Shown: piece after piece, positions 1 through 10,175 of the stretch
Position numbering within the stretch: position 1 is the first letter of the stretch
Layout: every line of letters starts with the position of its first letter
Assembly: GCA_007570785.1 (NCBI GenBank)
Contig: ML664161.1
Location: 17,981,856-18,045,855, forward strand
Reading direction: 5' to 3'
Source: Antilocapra americana
Taxonomy: Eukaryota > Chordata > Mammalia > Artiodactyla > Antilocapridae
Length of the DNA stretch: 64,000 nt
Translations under genes and position numbers: made by a program
The notes under the pieces: model-generated
Seen by the model: the letters and a program-made list of their open reading frames with translations, nothing else
The model's database searches: none
Told to the model about the DNA's origin: nothing

Positions 1-1794
1 TAGTTGCCTGTGGAAGATCCTTAGCTGGTAAGAGCTTCAGTCTTCTCATCTACAAAATGAGGAATTTAATCTATATGCTATATAAGGTTTCTTGCAGGTC
101 TGACTTTCTATGAGTCTATGAAAAACAGCTAGAGAGGATCGTAAAATATTTAAATATCCTATACTTCCTGCATCCTACTTTCCTGCAAAAAAATAAAATA
201 AAATTCTATGTTATGTTTTTAAATAATACCTTTAGGTAAAACTTCTATAAATACTAATTATTGATTAAATGTTTTCTTCTCACAAAAGGTGACTTCATTA
301 CAGCACTGAATATTCATTTATTTCTTTTTTACCAAGAAGAAAGGAATGAAGGGAGGATGGGAATAGAAAAGTAAAGAGAAAGAAAGAAAGCCACATATGG
401 GTATATGTACGTTATATATTCACTCATATAACAACAGTTGTGTATGCATGCCTACATGTATGTAAGTTATATGTACACAAGTGAACATATCGAAAACCTC
501 AAGTTCTATACTTTTTTTTTCTGCCATAGCAGAAGGAGGAAAATGTTGCCCTTTAACAAGTTCATATTTCAAGGAGCTTATGACCTCCTTCCTCTAAGTG
601 AAATGGTGGGTTCCACAAATGGTGGATTTTCACAGAAAAGTTTATTTAGTTCTCCTGTTTTATCAACAGAAGTCAGCTTTATGAATCAATCATGAATTGG
701 TTGAATTTATATCTATTTATAACTATTCATAGTTTTTACCACTATTAAGTTAAATATTATTTAATTATCATCTACTCCGGGCATCTGGGCATTTTCTAAT
801 TGGTTTATTTAAGTCTGCATTCACACAAGGAGGTCTTCAAAGATCACTCTGTTCTTTTCAAGAGACTCTAATTCAGATTAAAACCTTAACTGATCTCAAA
901 CAGAAAAACTTTAATTACACACACAACTCAGTTGAGGACATACTCAAAAGACAGAATCTTTTGCAAATCAATCACATCTTCACCTGCCAGTTGATTTTGT
1001 GTCCTTCTGTCAGTATAATTCCCCAAACTTCTATACAGTAACTGTAGGCCTCAAATAAATGCTAAAACTTTTCAAACTATGAGTAAGCTTTTTAAGCATA
1101 ATTCAGCAAGGAAGTTTTTGTGTCAGTTCCTATCTTCATGGCTTATATGAAATTTATCAGCAAATTCATTCACAACCCTGTCCACTCCATGTTTGTCTGC
1201 TAGAGCAGAAAGTGAGAACCTCAGTGCTCTTACAGGGATGATTCAAAGTACTGCATCCACCTTATGTATACATCAGTTTATTAGTATTTGTGTAACATAT
1301 TTATGGGTTTCGGTATAACACAAGATTTTTATATCTCTAAGGAAAGATAAAGCGTCTTTATCTTTTCTTCTTTATCTATTCGTGTGTGGGTGTATATAAA
1401 GCCAAGTGGTGTTACTGGATATGGTAGAATAAGAAAATGTGTGTTCTTTAGGAAAAAACTAAACTTTATTGATACAATTCAAATCGCCAAAGATAACATC
1501 TGTTTGTCCCCAAAAAGAAAAACTACAAATGCAAAATATTAAGTGATGCCTATAACAAATTATTGCAGTTGAAATTGAAGAAAGAATTCCAGTATCACAC
1601 ATCAGCTTTTCTATTGGTACAGGAGGAGAGATATGAATAGAAAGAGAAGAAATTATACCATTAGTAACATGGGAAAAAGTGAATCATAGAAAAATCTTTT
1701 ATTTTAACTATATAAGATATAAAGAGTAGTAGATTCATCATATGCTTCTGTTATGCAAAGTCATAGCTAGAAAGCCTTGGTCCATTTCTATAGC
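1..1794. other. Unique AT-rich DNA, no gene seen
   Basis: No exon-like reading frame, tRNA or recognisable interspersed repeat was seen here. The longest open frame (438-695) has low-complexity, unfamiliar protein sequence and no homology that I recognise. Short purine runs occur near 340-395. A perfect GATA-type hairpin lies at 1343-1365 and is listed separately. Confidence 0.6.
1343..1365. repeat. Perfect inverted repeat with GATA motifs
   Basis: Ten-base arms AAAGATAAAG and CTTTATCTTT flank the 3-base loop CGT. Each arm contains an AGATAA / TTATCT GATA-factor core in opposite orientation, and a third TTATCT follows at about 1371-1376. This is seen directly. Use as a binding site is inference only. 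Confidence 0.6.
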
Positions 1795-1926
1795 TATATG
1801 TTGGTGGATATTAACTAGACTTGTGATCATTTCACAGTATATACAAATATCAGAACTTTATGTTGCACACCTGAAACTAATATAATGTTGCATGGCAATT
1901 ATGCCTCAATAAAGAAATTAACAAAT
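1795..1926 (+). mobile_element. Old L1 3' end fragment
   Basis: The stretch contains a TTAACTAGACTT block, a GATCATTTCACAGTATATACAAAT block, a CCTGAAACTAATATAATGTTG block and a terminal CCTCAATAAA signal. These follow the order of the 3' UTR of mammalian-wide L1M elements. The copy is 5'-truncated, diverged and has no TSD that I can find. Confidence 0.65.
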
Positions 1927-2411
1927 AAGAAATCCTGATCTAGTTAGGAAGAACTACTTGGTAGAAAGATAAATGAATAATTGATTATTTAATTAAAATG
2001 CAGCTAAAACAAGAACAAATTTTGAAACCATCCACAACCATATAACAGGAATATATTTACATGGCAAAAGAGAATTAAACCAGAACAGAAAATTGGTGAC
2101 ACCCAGATATGTTTGGCTGCTTTAAAAGAAGGGAAATTTTTACCATAAAAATATATAGAATTTCTTTCTTTTTAAAGAAAAGCAAAAGATCTGAAAGTAT
2201 TACCTGTATTCCTACAAGTGGCAGGAGCTAAGCAGTGAATGTCACCTTGAGTTGAGTCTCTCCTGGTTTGCCACAGTCCCCATCAGCTCCTCTCTTTCCA
2301 GCCATATTGCTTTACTTATGTGATGCCTTGGTGGCTTTTGCCTGTTCAACCCCTGATATGCTAAATAGCACTTTCTCTGTAAACAGTACCTTAAAGATTA
2401 GACGGTTTAGA
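1927..2411. other. Unique DNA, nothing recognised
   Basis: AT-rich sequence between an L1 3' end and a MER5-like fragment. An open frame at 2268-2495 runs into the MER5-like repeat and shows no known domain. Confidence 0.5.
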
Positions 2412-2525
2412 CCAGTCATTCTCAAAGTCAGCTACATATTAGAATGCCTTGAGAAACTTAAAAAAAAAAAATATGGACCCTGTCCCAGACTATAAATCAG
2501 AATCTCTTGAAGTGCCATAGGTGTT
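2412..2525 (+). mobile_element. MER5A-like hAT-Charlie fragment
   Basis: The start CCAGTCATTCTCAAAGT and the later 'ttagaatgcct', 'ccctgtcccagact' and 'atcagaatctct' blocks follow the MER5A order (terminal repeat, 'ttagaaatgca', 'ccccagacctactgaatcagaatctct'). An A-run interrupts the middle. Ancient non-autonomous DNA transposon; the right end is lost. Confidence 0.5.
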
Positions 2526-2715
2526 TTTGTTTGTTTGTTTCTCAGCTAATTTAATATATAGTCAGGGATGTAGCTTAGGTATTAAAGATGATTTCTAGTT
2601 TGCTCTTAATTCTTATTTTTATTAGTTATTTGTATGAAAACACACACAGAGACAGACATTTGGCATTACAAAAAAACTGCACTTGTTGAATGTTTAACAT
2701 TTGAAAGTATATTAT

Positions 2716-4350
2716 ATTGTTGTTGTTCAGTTGTTCAGTATGCCTGACTCTTTGTGACCCCATGGACTGCAGCACACCAGGTTTCACTGTCCTTCTCTAT
2801 CTCCCAGAGTTTGCTCAAACTCATGTCCATGGAGTTGATGATGCCATCAAACCACCTCATCCTCTGTTGTTCCCTTCTCCTCCTGCCCTCAATTTTTCCC
2901 AGCATCAGTCTTTTCCAATAAGTCAGCTCTTCTCATCAGGTGGCCAAAGTATTGGAGCTTCAGCTTCAGCATCAGTTCTTCTAATGAATATTCAGGGTTG
3001 ATTTCCTTTAGGATTGACTGGTTTGATCTCCTTGCTGTCCAAGGGACACTGAAGAGTCTTCTCTAGCACCACAGTTCAAAAGCGTCAATTCTTCAGCACT
3101 CAGCTTTCTTTATGGTCCAACTCTCACATCTGTACATGACTACTGGAAAAACCATAGGTTAGACTATACTGACCTTTGTCAGCAAAGTGATATCTCTCCT
3201 TTTTAATAAGCTATCTAGGTTTGTCATAGTTTTCCTTCCAAGGAGCAAGGGTCTTTTAATTTCATGGCTGAAACCACTGTCTGCAGTGATTTCGGAGCTC
3301 AAGAAAATAAAGTCTTTCACTGTTTCCATTATTTCCCCATCTATTTGCCATGAAGTGCTGAGACTGGATGCCATGATCTTAGTTTTTTGAATGTTGACTT
3401 TTAAGCCAGGTTTTTCACTCTCCTCTTTCACCTTCATCAAGAGGCTCTTTAGTTTCTCTTCATTTTCTGCCATTAGGGTGGTGTCATCTGCATATCTGAG
3501 GTTATTGAGTTTCTCCTGGCAATCTTGAAACCAGCTTGAGCTTTATCCAGCCTGGCATTTCTCATGATGTTTTATGCATATAAGTTAAATAAGCAGGGTG
3601 ACAATATACAGCCTCGATGTACTCCTTTCCCAGTTTTGAACCAGTCTATTGTTCCATGTCTGGTTCTAACTGTTGCTTCTTGACTTGCACACAGGTTTCT
3701 CAGGAGGAGGTAAGGTGGTCAGGTAAATTTTCATCTCTTTAAGAATTTTCAAGTTTGTTTTGATCCACACAGTGAAAGGCTTCAGTGTAGTCAATGAAGC
3801 AGAAGTAGACTTTTTTTCTGGAATTCTCTTGCTTTTTCTATGATCCAACAGATATTGGCAATTTGATTTCTGGTTCCTCTGCCTTTTCTAAATCCAGTTT
3901 GTACATCTGAAAGTTCCTGGTTCATGTACCATTGAAGACTAGCATAAAGGATTTTGAGCATTACCTTGCTAGCATGTGAAATGAGCATAATTGTACAGTA
4001 GTTTGAAAATTCTGTGTCATTGTTCTTCCTTGGGATTGCAATGAAAACTGACCTTTTCCAGTCCTGTGACCACTGATGAGTTTTCCATATTTGCTGGCAT
4101 ATTGAATGCAGCACTTTCACAGCATCATCTTTTAGGATTTGAAATAGTTCGGCTGTAATTCCATCACTTCCTCTAGCCTTCTTCATAGAAATGCTTCCAA
4201 AGGCCCACTTGACTTCACTCCAGGATCTCTGGCTCTAGGCGAGTGATCACACCACTATGGTTATCCAGGTCATTAAGACCTTTTTTGTACAGTTCTCCTG
4301 TGTATTCTTGCCACCTCTTCTTAGTACCTTCTCTTAATACCTTCTGCTTG
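2716..4350 (-). mobile_element. BovB LINE (RTE), 5'-truncated
   Basis: The left edge reads as the antisense BovB 3' end (gttcagttgttcag, then tgactctttgtgacccc). Reading leftward on the minus strand from 4350, the element encodes the second half of the BovB reverse transcriptase and the C-terminal region. About 1.6 kb of a roughly 3.2-kb element remains, so the endonuclease half is missing. Several frameshifts separate the coding segments. No convincing TSD was found. Confidence 0.9.
3159..4186 (-). pseudogene. BovB reverse transcriptase remnant
   Basis: Translated minus-strand segments at 4186-3791, 3848-3666 and 3473-3159 carry RTE reverse transcriptase landmarks: GSDGITAELF, a WKRSVFIAIPRKNN-type block, SNYCTIMLISHASKVMLKIL, and TGFRKGRGTRNQIANI. 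The next block (the FIDY-type catalytic segment) lies across a frame change. The YADD catalytic codons are still readable at 3483-3494 on the minus strand, but in a frame not continuous with the upstream part. The protein is therefore dead. Reverse transcriptase in this family primes DNA synthesis on nicked chromosomal target DNA. Confidence 0.85.
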
Positions 4351-5427
4351 TTACTGTATTATATAGACAAAGAATTAACAAACCTCCGAAAATGAGTTTG
4401 TTTTGACGCAGTTCTACATGGAGTTTGTATAGCCTGGTTTGTTAAAGTACTGAAACAAAGCAAACCTTTGAATATTGGTGCCTGTTTGCTGTAGGGATCA
4501 AATATTTTCACAGGACTAACATTCAACTTTGCATATATTAGGCCCAACCAGGCCTCTAGCTACTTTGAGTAATTAAGTTTTAGTATAGGTCACGGCAAAG
4601 CTTGCATCTTTTCTGATGCTTCAGGCCTGTTCTGGGTACTATTTGCAAAGCTCAGTTTGATCAATCAGTCCAAAAAATGATATTGGTTGTTTATTTTTTA
4701 AAAATAAGAAATTGGAGTAATTTAACTAATCAAATCTACTTAGGTAGATTAGTCTGTATGTGTAAACCATCTACAATATTAATGCCATTATTGTATTTTA
4801 TTAAATTGTTGAAAAAGTTCAATGTAATTTTTATGTGGATCAATTCAAATATTACTAGATCTGGAGAGGAGGAAGAAGAAAGTAGAAAATATAATTATTT
4901 AGTCATGGCAAAATGTGACACAATTTTTGCTTTAAAATAAACTCCATGCATTATAGATGAGTATTTGTTTTTAGAGGCTTGTTCAGTCAGGAAAAAAAAA
5001 AAAACAACTTGCAAATTACTTCCTTCTTTTGGAATATGTCTTTACCAGTAAGTGTACTGGAAATTATTCTACATTAGAGTGGTTTCTAAAGTGGTCCTAA
5101 AATTAGAAAATTTACTTCAGACATAACTTATTTTGATACATCATAAAATTTTGTGAAGAATAATTTTGAAGTGAGGTTTAAGATTGCAGTGTTCTCTATT
5201 TTAGTGAATAGAGAGCTGGATAGTAAATTTCAGAATTTGGATAGTTATCCAAAATTAGAAGCTAAAAAAGCACTGGAGCTTGCCACAATTAAGGCACGGA
5301 TGTGTGGAGGCCTCATAAGCCTACTTTCTCAGGTCACCAGTATATGTTAAATAATCACTCAGCATCTATTAAAAATCCCTGTGTCAGTTAATTTTAGCTC
5401 ATTTATTCTCAAAGCGTCTTCATCAGT
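4351..5427. other. Unique AT-rich DNA, no gene seen
   Basis: No repeat family or exon was recognised. Open frames at 4677-4940 and 5153-5350 have compositional, low-complexity proteins without a known motif. Confidence 0.5.
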
Positions 5428-6048
5428 AAGAATACTGAAAGAGACACGTGTACCCCAGTGTTCATCACTGCATTGTTTACAATAGCCAGGACATGGAAGC
5501 AACCTAGATGCCCATCAACTGACGAATGGATAAGAAAGCTGTGGTACATATACACAATGGAATATTACTCAGCATTAAAAAAAAAAATTCATTTGAATCA
5601 GTTCTACTCAGGTGGATGGAACTGGAGCCCATTATCCAGAGTGAAGTGAGCCAGAAGCAAAAACAACAATACAGTATATTAACGCATATATATGGAATTT
5701 AGAAAGATGGCAGCGAGAACCCTGCATGCGAGACAGCAAAAGAAACGCAGACGTATAGAACAGACTCGTGGACTCTGTGGATGAGGGCAAGGGTGGGATG
5801 ATATGAGAGAATGGCATTGAAACATGTTAATTATCATGTGTGAAATCAATCGCCAGCCCAGGATTGATGCTCGGGGCTGGTGCACCGGGATGACCCAGAG
5901 AGAGGGAATCAGGAGGGAGGAGGGAGGGGGGTTCTGGAGGGGGAGCATATGTACACCCATGGCAGTTTCATGTCATTGTATGGCAAAACCAACACAATAA
6001 AGTAAAGAAAATTTTAAAAAAAAAAGAAAGAAAAAAAAAGAATACTGA
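5428..6048 (+). mobile_element. L1-BT 3' end insertion with 11-bp TSD
   Basis: A 5'-truncated young bovine L1 of about 600 bp. It begins in the ORF2 C-terminus (ACAATAGCCAGGACATGGAA, then GGAATATTACTCAGCATT) and continues through the L1-BT 3' UTR (GGAATTTAGAAAGATGG, GGCATTGAAACATG, a G-rich block at 5890-5945, CAATAAAGTAAAG) to an A-rich tail. The flanking duplication AAGAATACTGA is at 5428-5438 and 6038-6048. The TSD and tail show target-primed insertion on the plus strand. Confidence 0.92.
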
Positions 6049-6076
6049 TAAAAATCCATTTTACATACAGAATACA

Positions 6077-6208
6077 GTAGTAGTATAGTAGTAGTAGTTT
6101 AGTCACTAAGACACGTCCGACTCTTTGGAACCCCATGAACTGTAGTCCGCCAGACTCCTCTGCCCTTGGGATTCTCCAGGCAAGAATACTGGAGTGTGTT
6201 GCCATTTA
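6077..6208 (-). mobile_element. Partial Bov-tA SINE
   Basis: Reverse complement of the 3' part of Bov-tA: 'gactctttggaaccccatgaactgtag', then 'tctccaggcaagaatactgg', then 'gttgccatt'. The tRNA-like head is missing. The left edge is a (GTA)n run at 6077-6098, which on the SINE strand is its simple-sequence tail. Confidence 0.8.
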
Positions 6209-6284
6209 GAGACAAACTTTGCTAAAGATGAGGTTGAAATTGCATAAAGTTTAAATTGTAAACTGAGTACAATACTGTAGCCTG

Positions 6285-6390
6285 TATAACATGCAGTGGG
6301 TGGGGGGAGGGGGGGTATGTATGAATAGGCATGTATGTATATATACATACATATACACAAATATCAAATATATGTATATAATAATTATAA
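6285..6390. repeat. Low-complexity G-run and TATG/TACA repeat
   Basis: A G-rich run (GGGTGGGGGGAGGGGGGG) is followed by about 75 bp of alternating TATG / TATA / CATA sequence. This is simple-sequence DNA likely to vary in length. Confidence 0.7.
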
Positions 6391-6413
6391 CAGACTTTGA
6401 TATGAATGTCATC

Positions 6414-7413
6414 AAATTTTTAAAAACATTTTATTGGAGCATAGTTGCTTTACAACATTGTGTTAATTTCTACTGTTAAGTGAAACAGTTATATACATAT
6501 GTCCCCTCTTTTGGGATTTCCTTCCCATTTAGGTTACCACAGAGCATTGAGTAGAATTCCCTCTGCTATAGAGTAGGTTCTCACTAGTTAAGTATTTTAT
6601 ACATGGTATCAGTAGTGTATATATGTCAATAAAAATCTCCCAATTCATCCCACCCCCCTTCCTTCCTTCTTGATATCCATATTTGTTTTCTACTTCTATG
6701 TTTCTATTTCTGCTTTGTAATTATCTACAATGCATTGCTATTGTCTATACCAATTTCTTCAGATTCCACATATATGAATTAATATACAGTATTTGTTTTT
6801 CTTTTTGACTTCAGTCTATATGACAGTGTCTAGGTCCAGGCACATTTCTACAAATGATCCAATTTTTCCTTTTTCTGAGTGAGTTGCAAAGAGTCGGACA
6901 TGACTGAGTGACTGAACTGAACTGAATATTATGTTGCACATATATACGACATCTTCTTTGTCCATTCCTCTGTTGATAGACATTTAGGTTGCTGCCATGT
7001 CCTGGCTATTGTAAAGAGTGCTACAGTGACCACTGGGGTGCTTGTGTCTTTTTGAATTATGTTCTTCCCTGGACATACACCCAGTAGCAGGATTGCTGGA
7101 TCACATGGCAGTTCTATTTTTTAAGGAATCTCCATACTGACTGCATCAACTTATATTCCCCCTAACAGAGCAAGAGGGTTCCCTTTTCTCCACACCCTCT
7201 CCAGCATTTATTGTTTGTAGATTTTGTGATGGTGACCATTCTGACTGGTGTGAGATGATATCTCATTGTATTGATAGTTTTGGTTTATTTCTCGAATAAT
7301 AAGAGATGTTGAGCATCTTCTCAATATTTGTTGGCCATCTGTATACTTTCTTTGGAGAAATGTCTATTTAGGTCCTGCACCCATTTTTTGATTGGGTTGT
7401 TTTTTTGAATGAT
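6414..7413 (-). mobile_element. Older L1, antisense 3' third
   Basis: T-rich antisense L1. It starts with the 3' UTR complement (attttattggagcatagttg, then tttacaacattgtgtt) and runs into antisense ORF2 C-terminus (ccattcctctgttgatagac, ggattgctggatcacatggc, ccacaccctctccagcattt, attctgactggtgtgagatg). It has many substitutions. A short Bov tail sits inside at 6881-6926. Confidence 0.88.
6881..6926 (+). mobile_element. Very short Bov-A/BovB tail fragment inside L1
   Basis: Forty-six bases, GAGTTGCAAAGAGTCGGACA then TGACTGAGTGACTGAACTGA and ACTGA, match the extreme 3' end shared by BovB and its derived SINEs. Antisense L1 sequence continues on both sides (tttttctgagt before, atattatgttgcac after). 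The insertion therefore contains only the 3' terminus. Confidence 0.75.
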
Positions 7414-7440
7414 ATCAAATTCCTTATGATAACATAAGTT

Positions 7441-7550
7441 TTTTAGTTAGAAACAACAAAACTCAATTCAAACTAACTAAACAATAAATGGTACTTTTTA
7501 GTTAGAAACAACAAAACTCAATTCAAACTAACTAAACAATAAATGGTACT
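7441..7550. repeat. Perfect 55-bp tandem duplication
   Basis: Units 7441-7495 and 7496-7550 are identical at all 55 positions. Each starts TTTTAGTTAGAAACAACAAA and ends AATAAATGGTACT. Inside each unit, TTAGTTAG and CTAACTAA form an inverted repeat. The array directly abuts the 5' side of the antisense L1. Full identity indicates a recent duplication or conversion. Confidence 0.95.
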
Positions 7551-9155
7551 TATTAGCTGACATAGACCTGGCTTCATTTAGTGGCAAGTGGTGCCATCAG
7601 GGAATCTCTTATCTTAGTTTTTTCCTCAGACTGTCTCCACTTGGCATCAAGATGTACTGAAAAGCCTCCCTCTCCCCAAACCTCCCTTCTGTTGTGGACA
7701 TTCTAGCTACCCCTCCCGAAACAACTGTCCTCCAATATCTCTAACAGAAAAGCCCAGGACAGCACACTGATTAGCCTGGCTTGGGTCACCAGCCTGCCCT
7801 GTACCAATTACTATGGCCTGAGGGAAAGTGTCCTCTTATTGCCTAGGGCTAGGTCATGTGCCCATCCTTGTATTTGGGTGAGGAATGAAGGAGCTTGGGT
7901 CATTCTGCATTTCCAAGCCACGTGCAGAGGGTCCTCTCCTGGAAGAGAGCTCAGTTACCAGGAGGGTGTGGAGCATAGCAGTTTAACAAAAACAACATAT
8001 GTTCCACTTGAACATTCAAGGCTCATTGCATTTGGCCCCTGCCTTCCAGCATAGCCTTACTAGTTCTCATTTCCTATAAATACATCAGTTACTAGACTTT
8101 CCTGAATTTGACCTGTTTGCTCAATGAATTAGTGAACAACTGTATCAGTAGAGGTACCTCTATGCTATTACTGGCTATATGGAAAACTTGAAGCCTACCT
8201 AAACTAACTGAAAATTCTAGCTAACTTAAAGATAACCAATCAGGTTCCTAAATGATCATTATTATTTCATAGAATGTTGCATAAATATGAAAGTGGGTTT
8301 ATTAATAATGATTTTGCATGATAAAAGTATTTCTGTCTATGTATGTATCTAAGTACCAGGCTCCTCTCCGAGACTGAAGGCAGGAATCCACTGCATTTGC
8401 ATCTTTCAAAGCACCTCTATGATGCCATGTACATACTATCTTCTTAGTAAAAGTTTTTGAACTGAAATGAATAGTGGACTCAGGCTTTGAGGCAGAGCAC
8501 TTTCTGTTTTCTGAAAATAGGATGGCTATTTTCCTTCAAGCAGCTATCAAATGCTATAATTTACATATGTGTATTTAATACAGAGACTCTGCTCTAAGTA
8601 TAAACATTCTGACCTCATAGCAGTCAGTTGTCCAGATCACCTTGTATATTGTGTTGCCTTGTTTTTAGGTTGATGTTGAGTACTGGATTGTTTTAGAAAT
8701 ATTAGAGTCTATGGGTGAGAGATTTCCTTCTATTATTTGCAGCCAGATTAGTGTAACCTGTTTTTTTTTTTTTTAATGATATGGAGATTTTTAGAAGGCA
8801 GTAAGAATATCCACAAATTTTATTCTGCGAACTTTTTCACTTTAAATGTAAGTCAAGTCTTCCATTTATGCTATTATCAATAAATAATATTAACATATAG
8901 TTTATAGTCTATAAACTGCTTTCCTGTTCATAAATTTCCTAAAGTCATAAATTTCATAAGTCACATAAAAAAACCACTTAGGGTTTTAGTTGACAGCAAG
9001 TGAACCAATAAGTGCTTAATTGCCAAGAAATGTAACACAATTTCAGACTGCATTAATAGAGTATCTGAACTAAGGAGGTGATAGTTTCACTGCAGTTTGT
9101 GCTAGTTAGAAAACATCCAGGGCATTGTGTTCAGTTCTAGGCTTCGTTGAGTCTT
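7551..9155. other. Mostly unique DNA; possible ancient repeat at 7620-7960
   Basis: No gene was recognised. The stretch around 7745-7870 ('agcctggcttgggtcacc', 'ccaattactatggcctgagg', 'ctaggtcatgtgccca') resembles old mammalian interspersed repeats, but I could not assign a family. A T-run lies at 8761-8775. The rest is AT-rich, without exon-like frames. Confidence 0.4.
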
Positions 9156-9644
9156 AAGAGGGCAAATGGAATATTACTCAGCATTAAAAAAAAATTCATT
9201 TGAAGCAGTTCTACTCAGGTGGACAGAACTGGAGCCTATTATCCAGAGTGAAGTAAGCCAGAAGGAAAAACAACAATACAGTATACTAACGCATATATAT
9301 GGAATTTAGAAAGATGGTAACGAGAACCCTGCATGCGAGACAGAAAAAGGAACGCAGATGTATATAACAGACTCGTGGACTCTGTGGAAGAGGGCAAGGG
9401 TGGGATGATAGGGGAGAATGGCATTGAAACATGTTAATTATCATATGTGAAATTAATCACCAGCCCAGGATTGATGCTCGGGGCTGGTGTACCGAGATGT
9501 CCCAGGGGGAGGGAATCGGGAGGGAGGAGGGAGGGGGGTTCTGGAGGGGGAGCATATGTAAACCCATGGCGGTTTCATGTCATTGTATGGCAAAACCAAC
9601 ACAATAAAGTAAAGAAAATTAAAAAAAAAAAAAAAGAGGGCAAA
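9156..9644 (+). mobile_element. Second L1-BT 3' end insertion with 11-bp TSD
   Basis: The element starts within GGAATATTACTCAGCATT and ends in a 15-base A tail. It is flanked by AAGAGGGCAAA at 9156-9166 and 9634-9644. It aligns along its whole length with the insertion ending at 6037. By eye there are about 28 differences over roughly 470 bp (about 94% identity). The different TSD shows an independent insertion, not a duplication of the first copy. Confidence 0.92.
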
Positions 9645-9984
9645 GATTGACACAACTGGAGCTTGTCCAAAGGAGAGAAACTAGGAGGATGTGAGATCTG
9701 GGAAGGCCAAGTCACATGAGAAACACCTGAAAGAGCTGATGATACTGGGTCTAAAAACGTAATTGAGAAAACAGCAACTGCCTTTATTAATAGGGCTATC
9801 ATAAGAAGGAAGAATCAGACCTTCCCACATGTCTATTTAGAATACAGAACTGTGACCAAGAGCTGAAAGCTACATACTTCAATTCAATATTTTTTAAAGC
9901 CCTAACCTTCAAAAAGTTGTTTTCAATGACATAATGATTTACAGGTCACTGGAAGTGACAACTCAAAATCTACATGATCATTTA
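9645..9984. other. Unique DNA, nothing recognised
   Basis: Sequence between the L1-BT tail and a MIR, with no reading frame, RNA gene or repeat that I can name. Confidence 0.5.
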
Positions 9985-10175
9985 TCAGGAATATCAGCTC
10001 CACCATCTGTTAGTGTGTGACTTGGGACAAGTTACTTTCCCTCTCTAAGCCTCAGAATTTTTTTTTATCTTGAAAACAGATTTTTAGGATTGCTGTAAGG
10101 AACACACGATGTGATACAAGTTAAGCATCAACACAGTCAAGCATTATTATCACAACAGCTTGAGAAGGGCACCTC
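9985..10175 (+). mobile_element. MIR SINE
   Basis: The core 'gtgtgacttgggacaagttactttccctctctaagcctcag' and the following 'gattgctgtaaggaac' block match the conserved core of mammalian-wide MIR in forward orientation. It is diverged, as expected for an element older than placental mammals. Confidence 0.8.

Noticed and set aside
5632..5960. Two overlapping minus-strand frames in the L1-BT 3' UTR (also seen at 9239-9424)
   Set aside because: They recur only because the same L1 3' UTR is present twice; no protein evidence.
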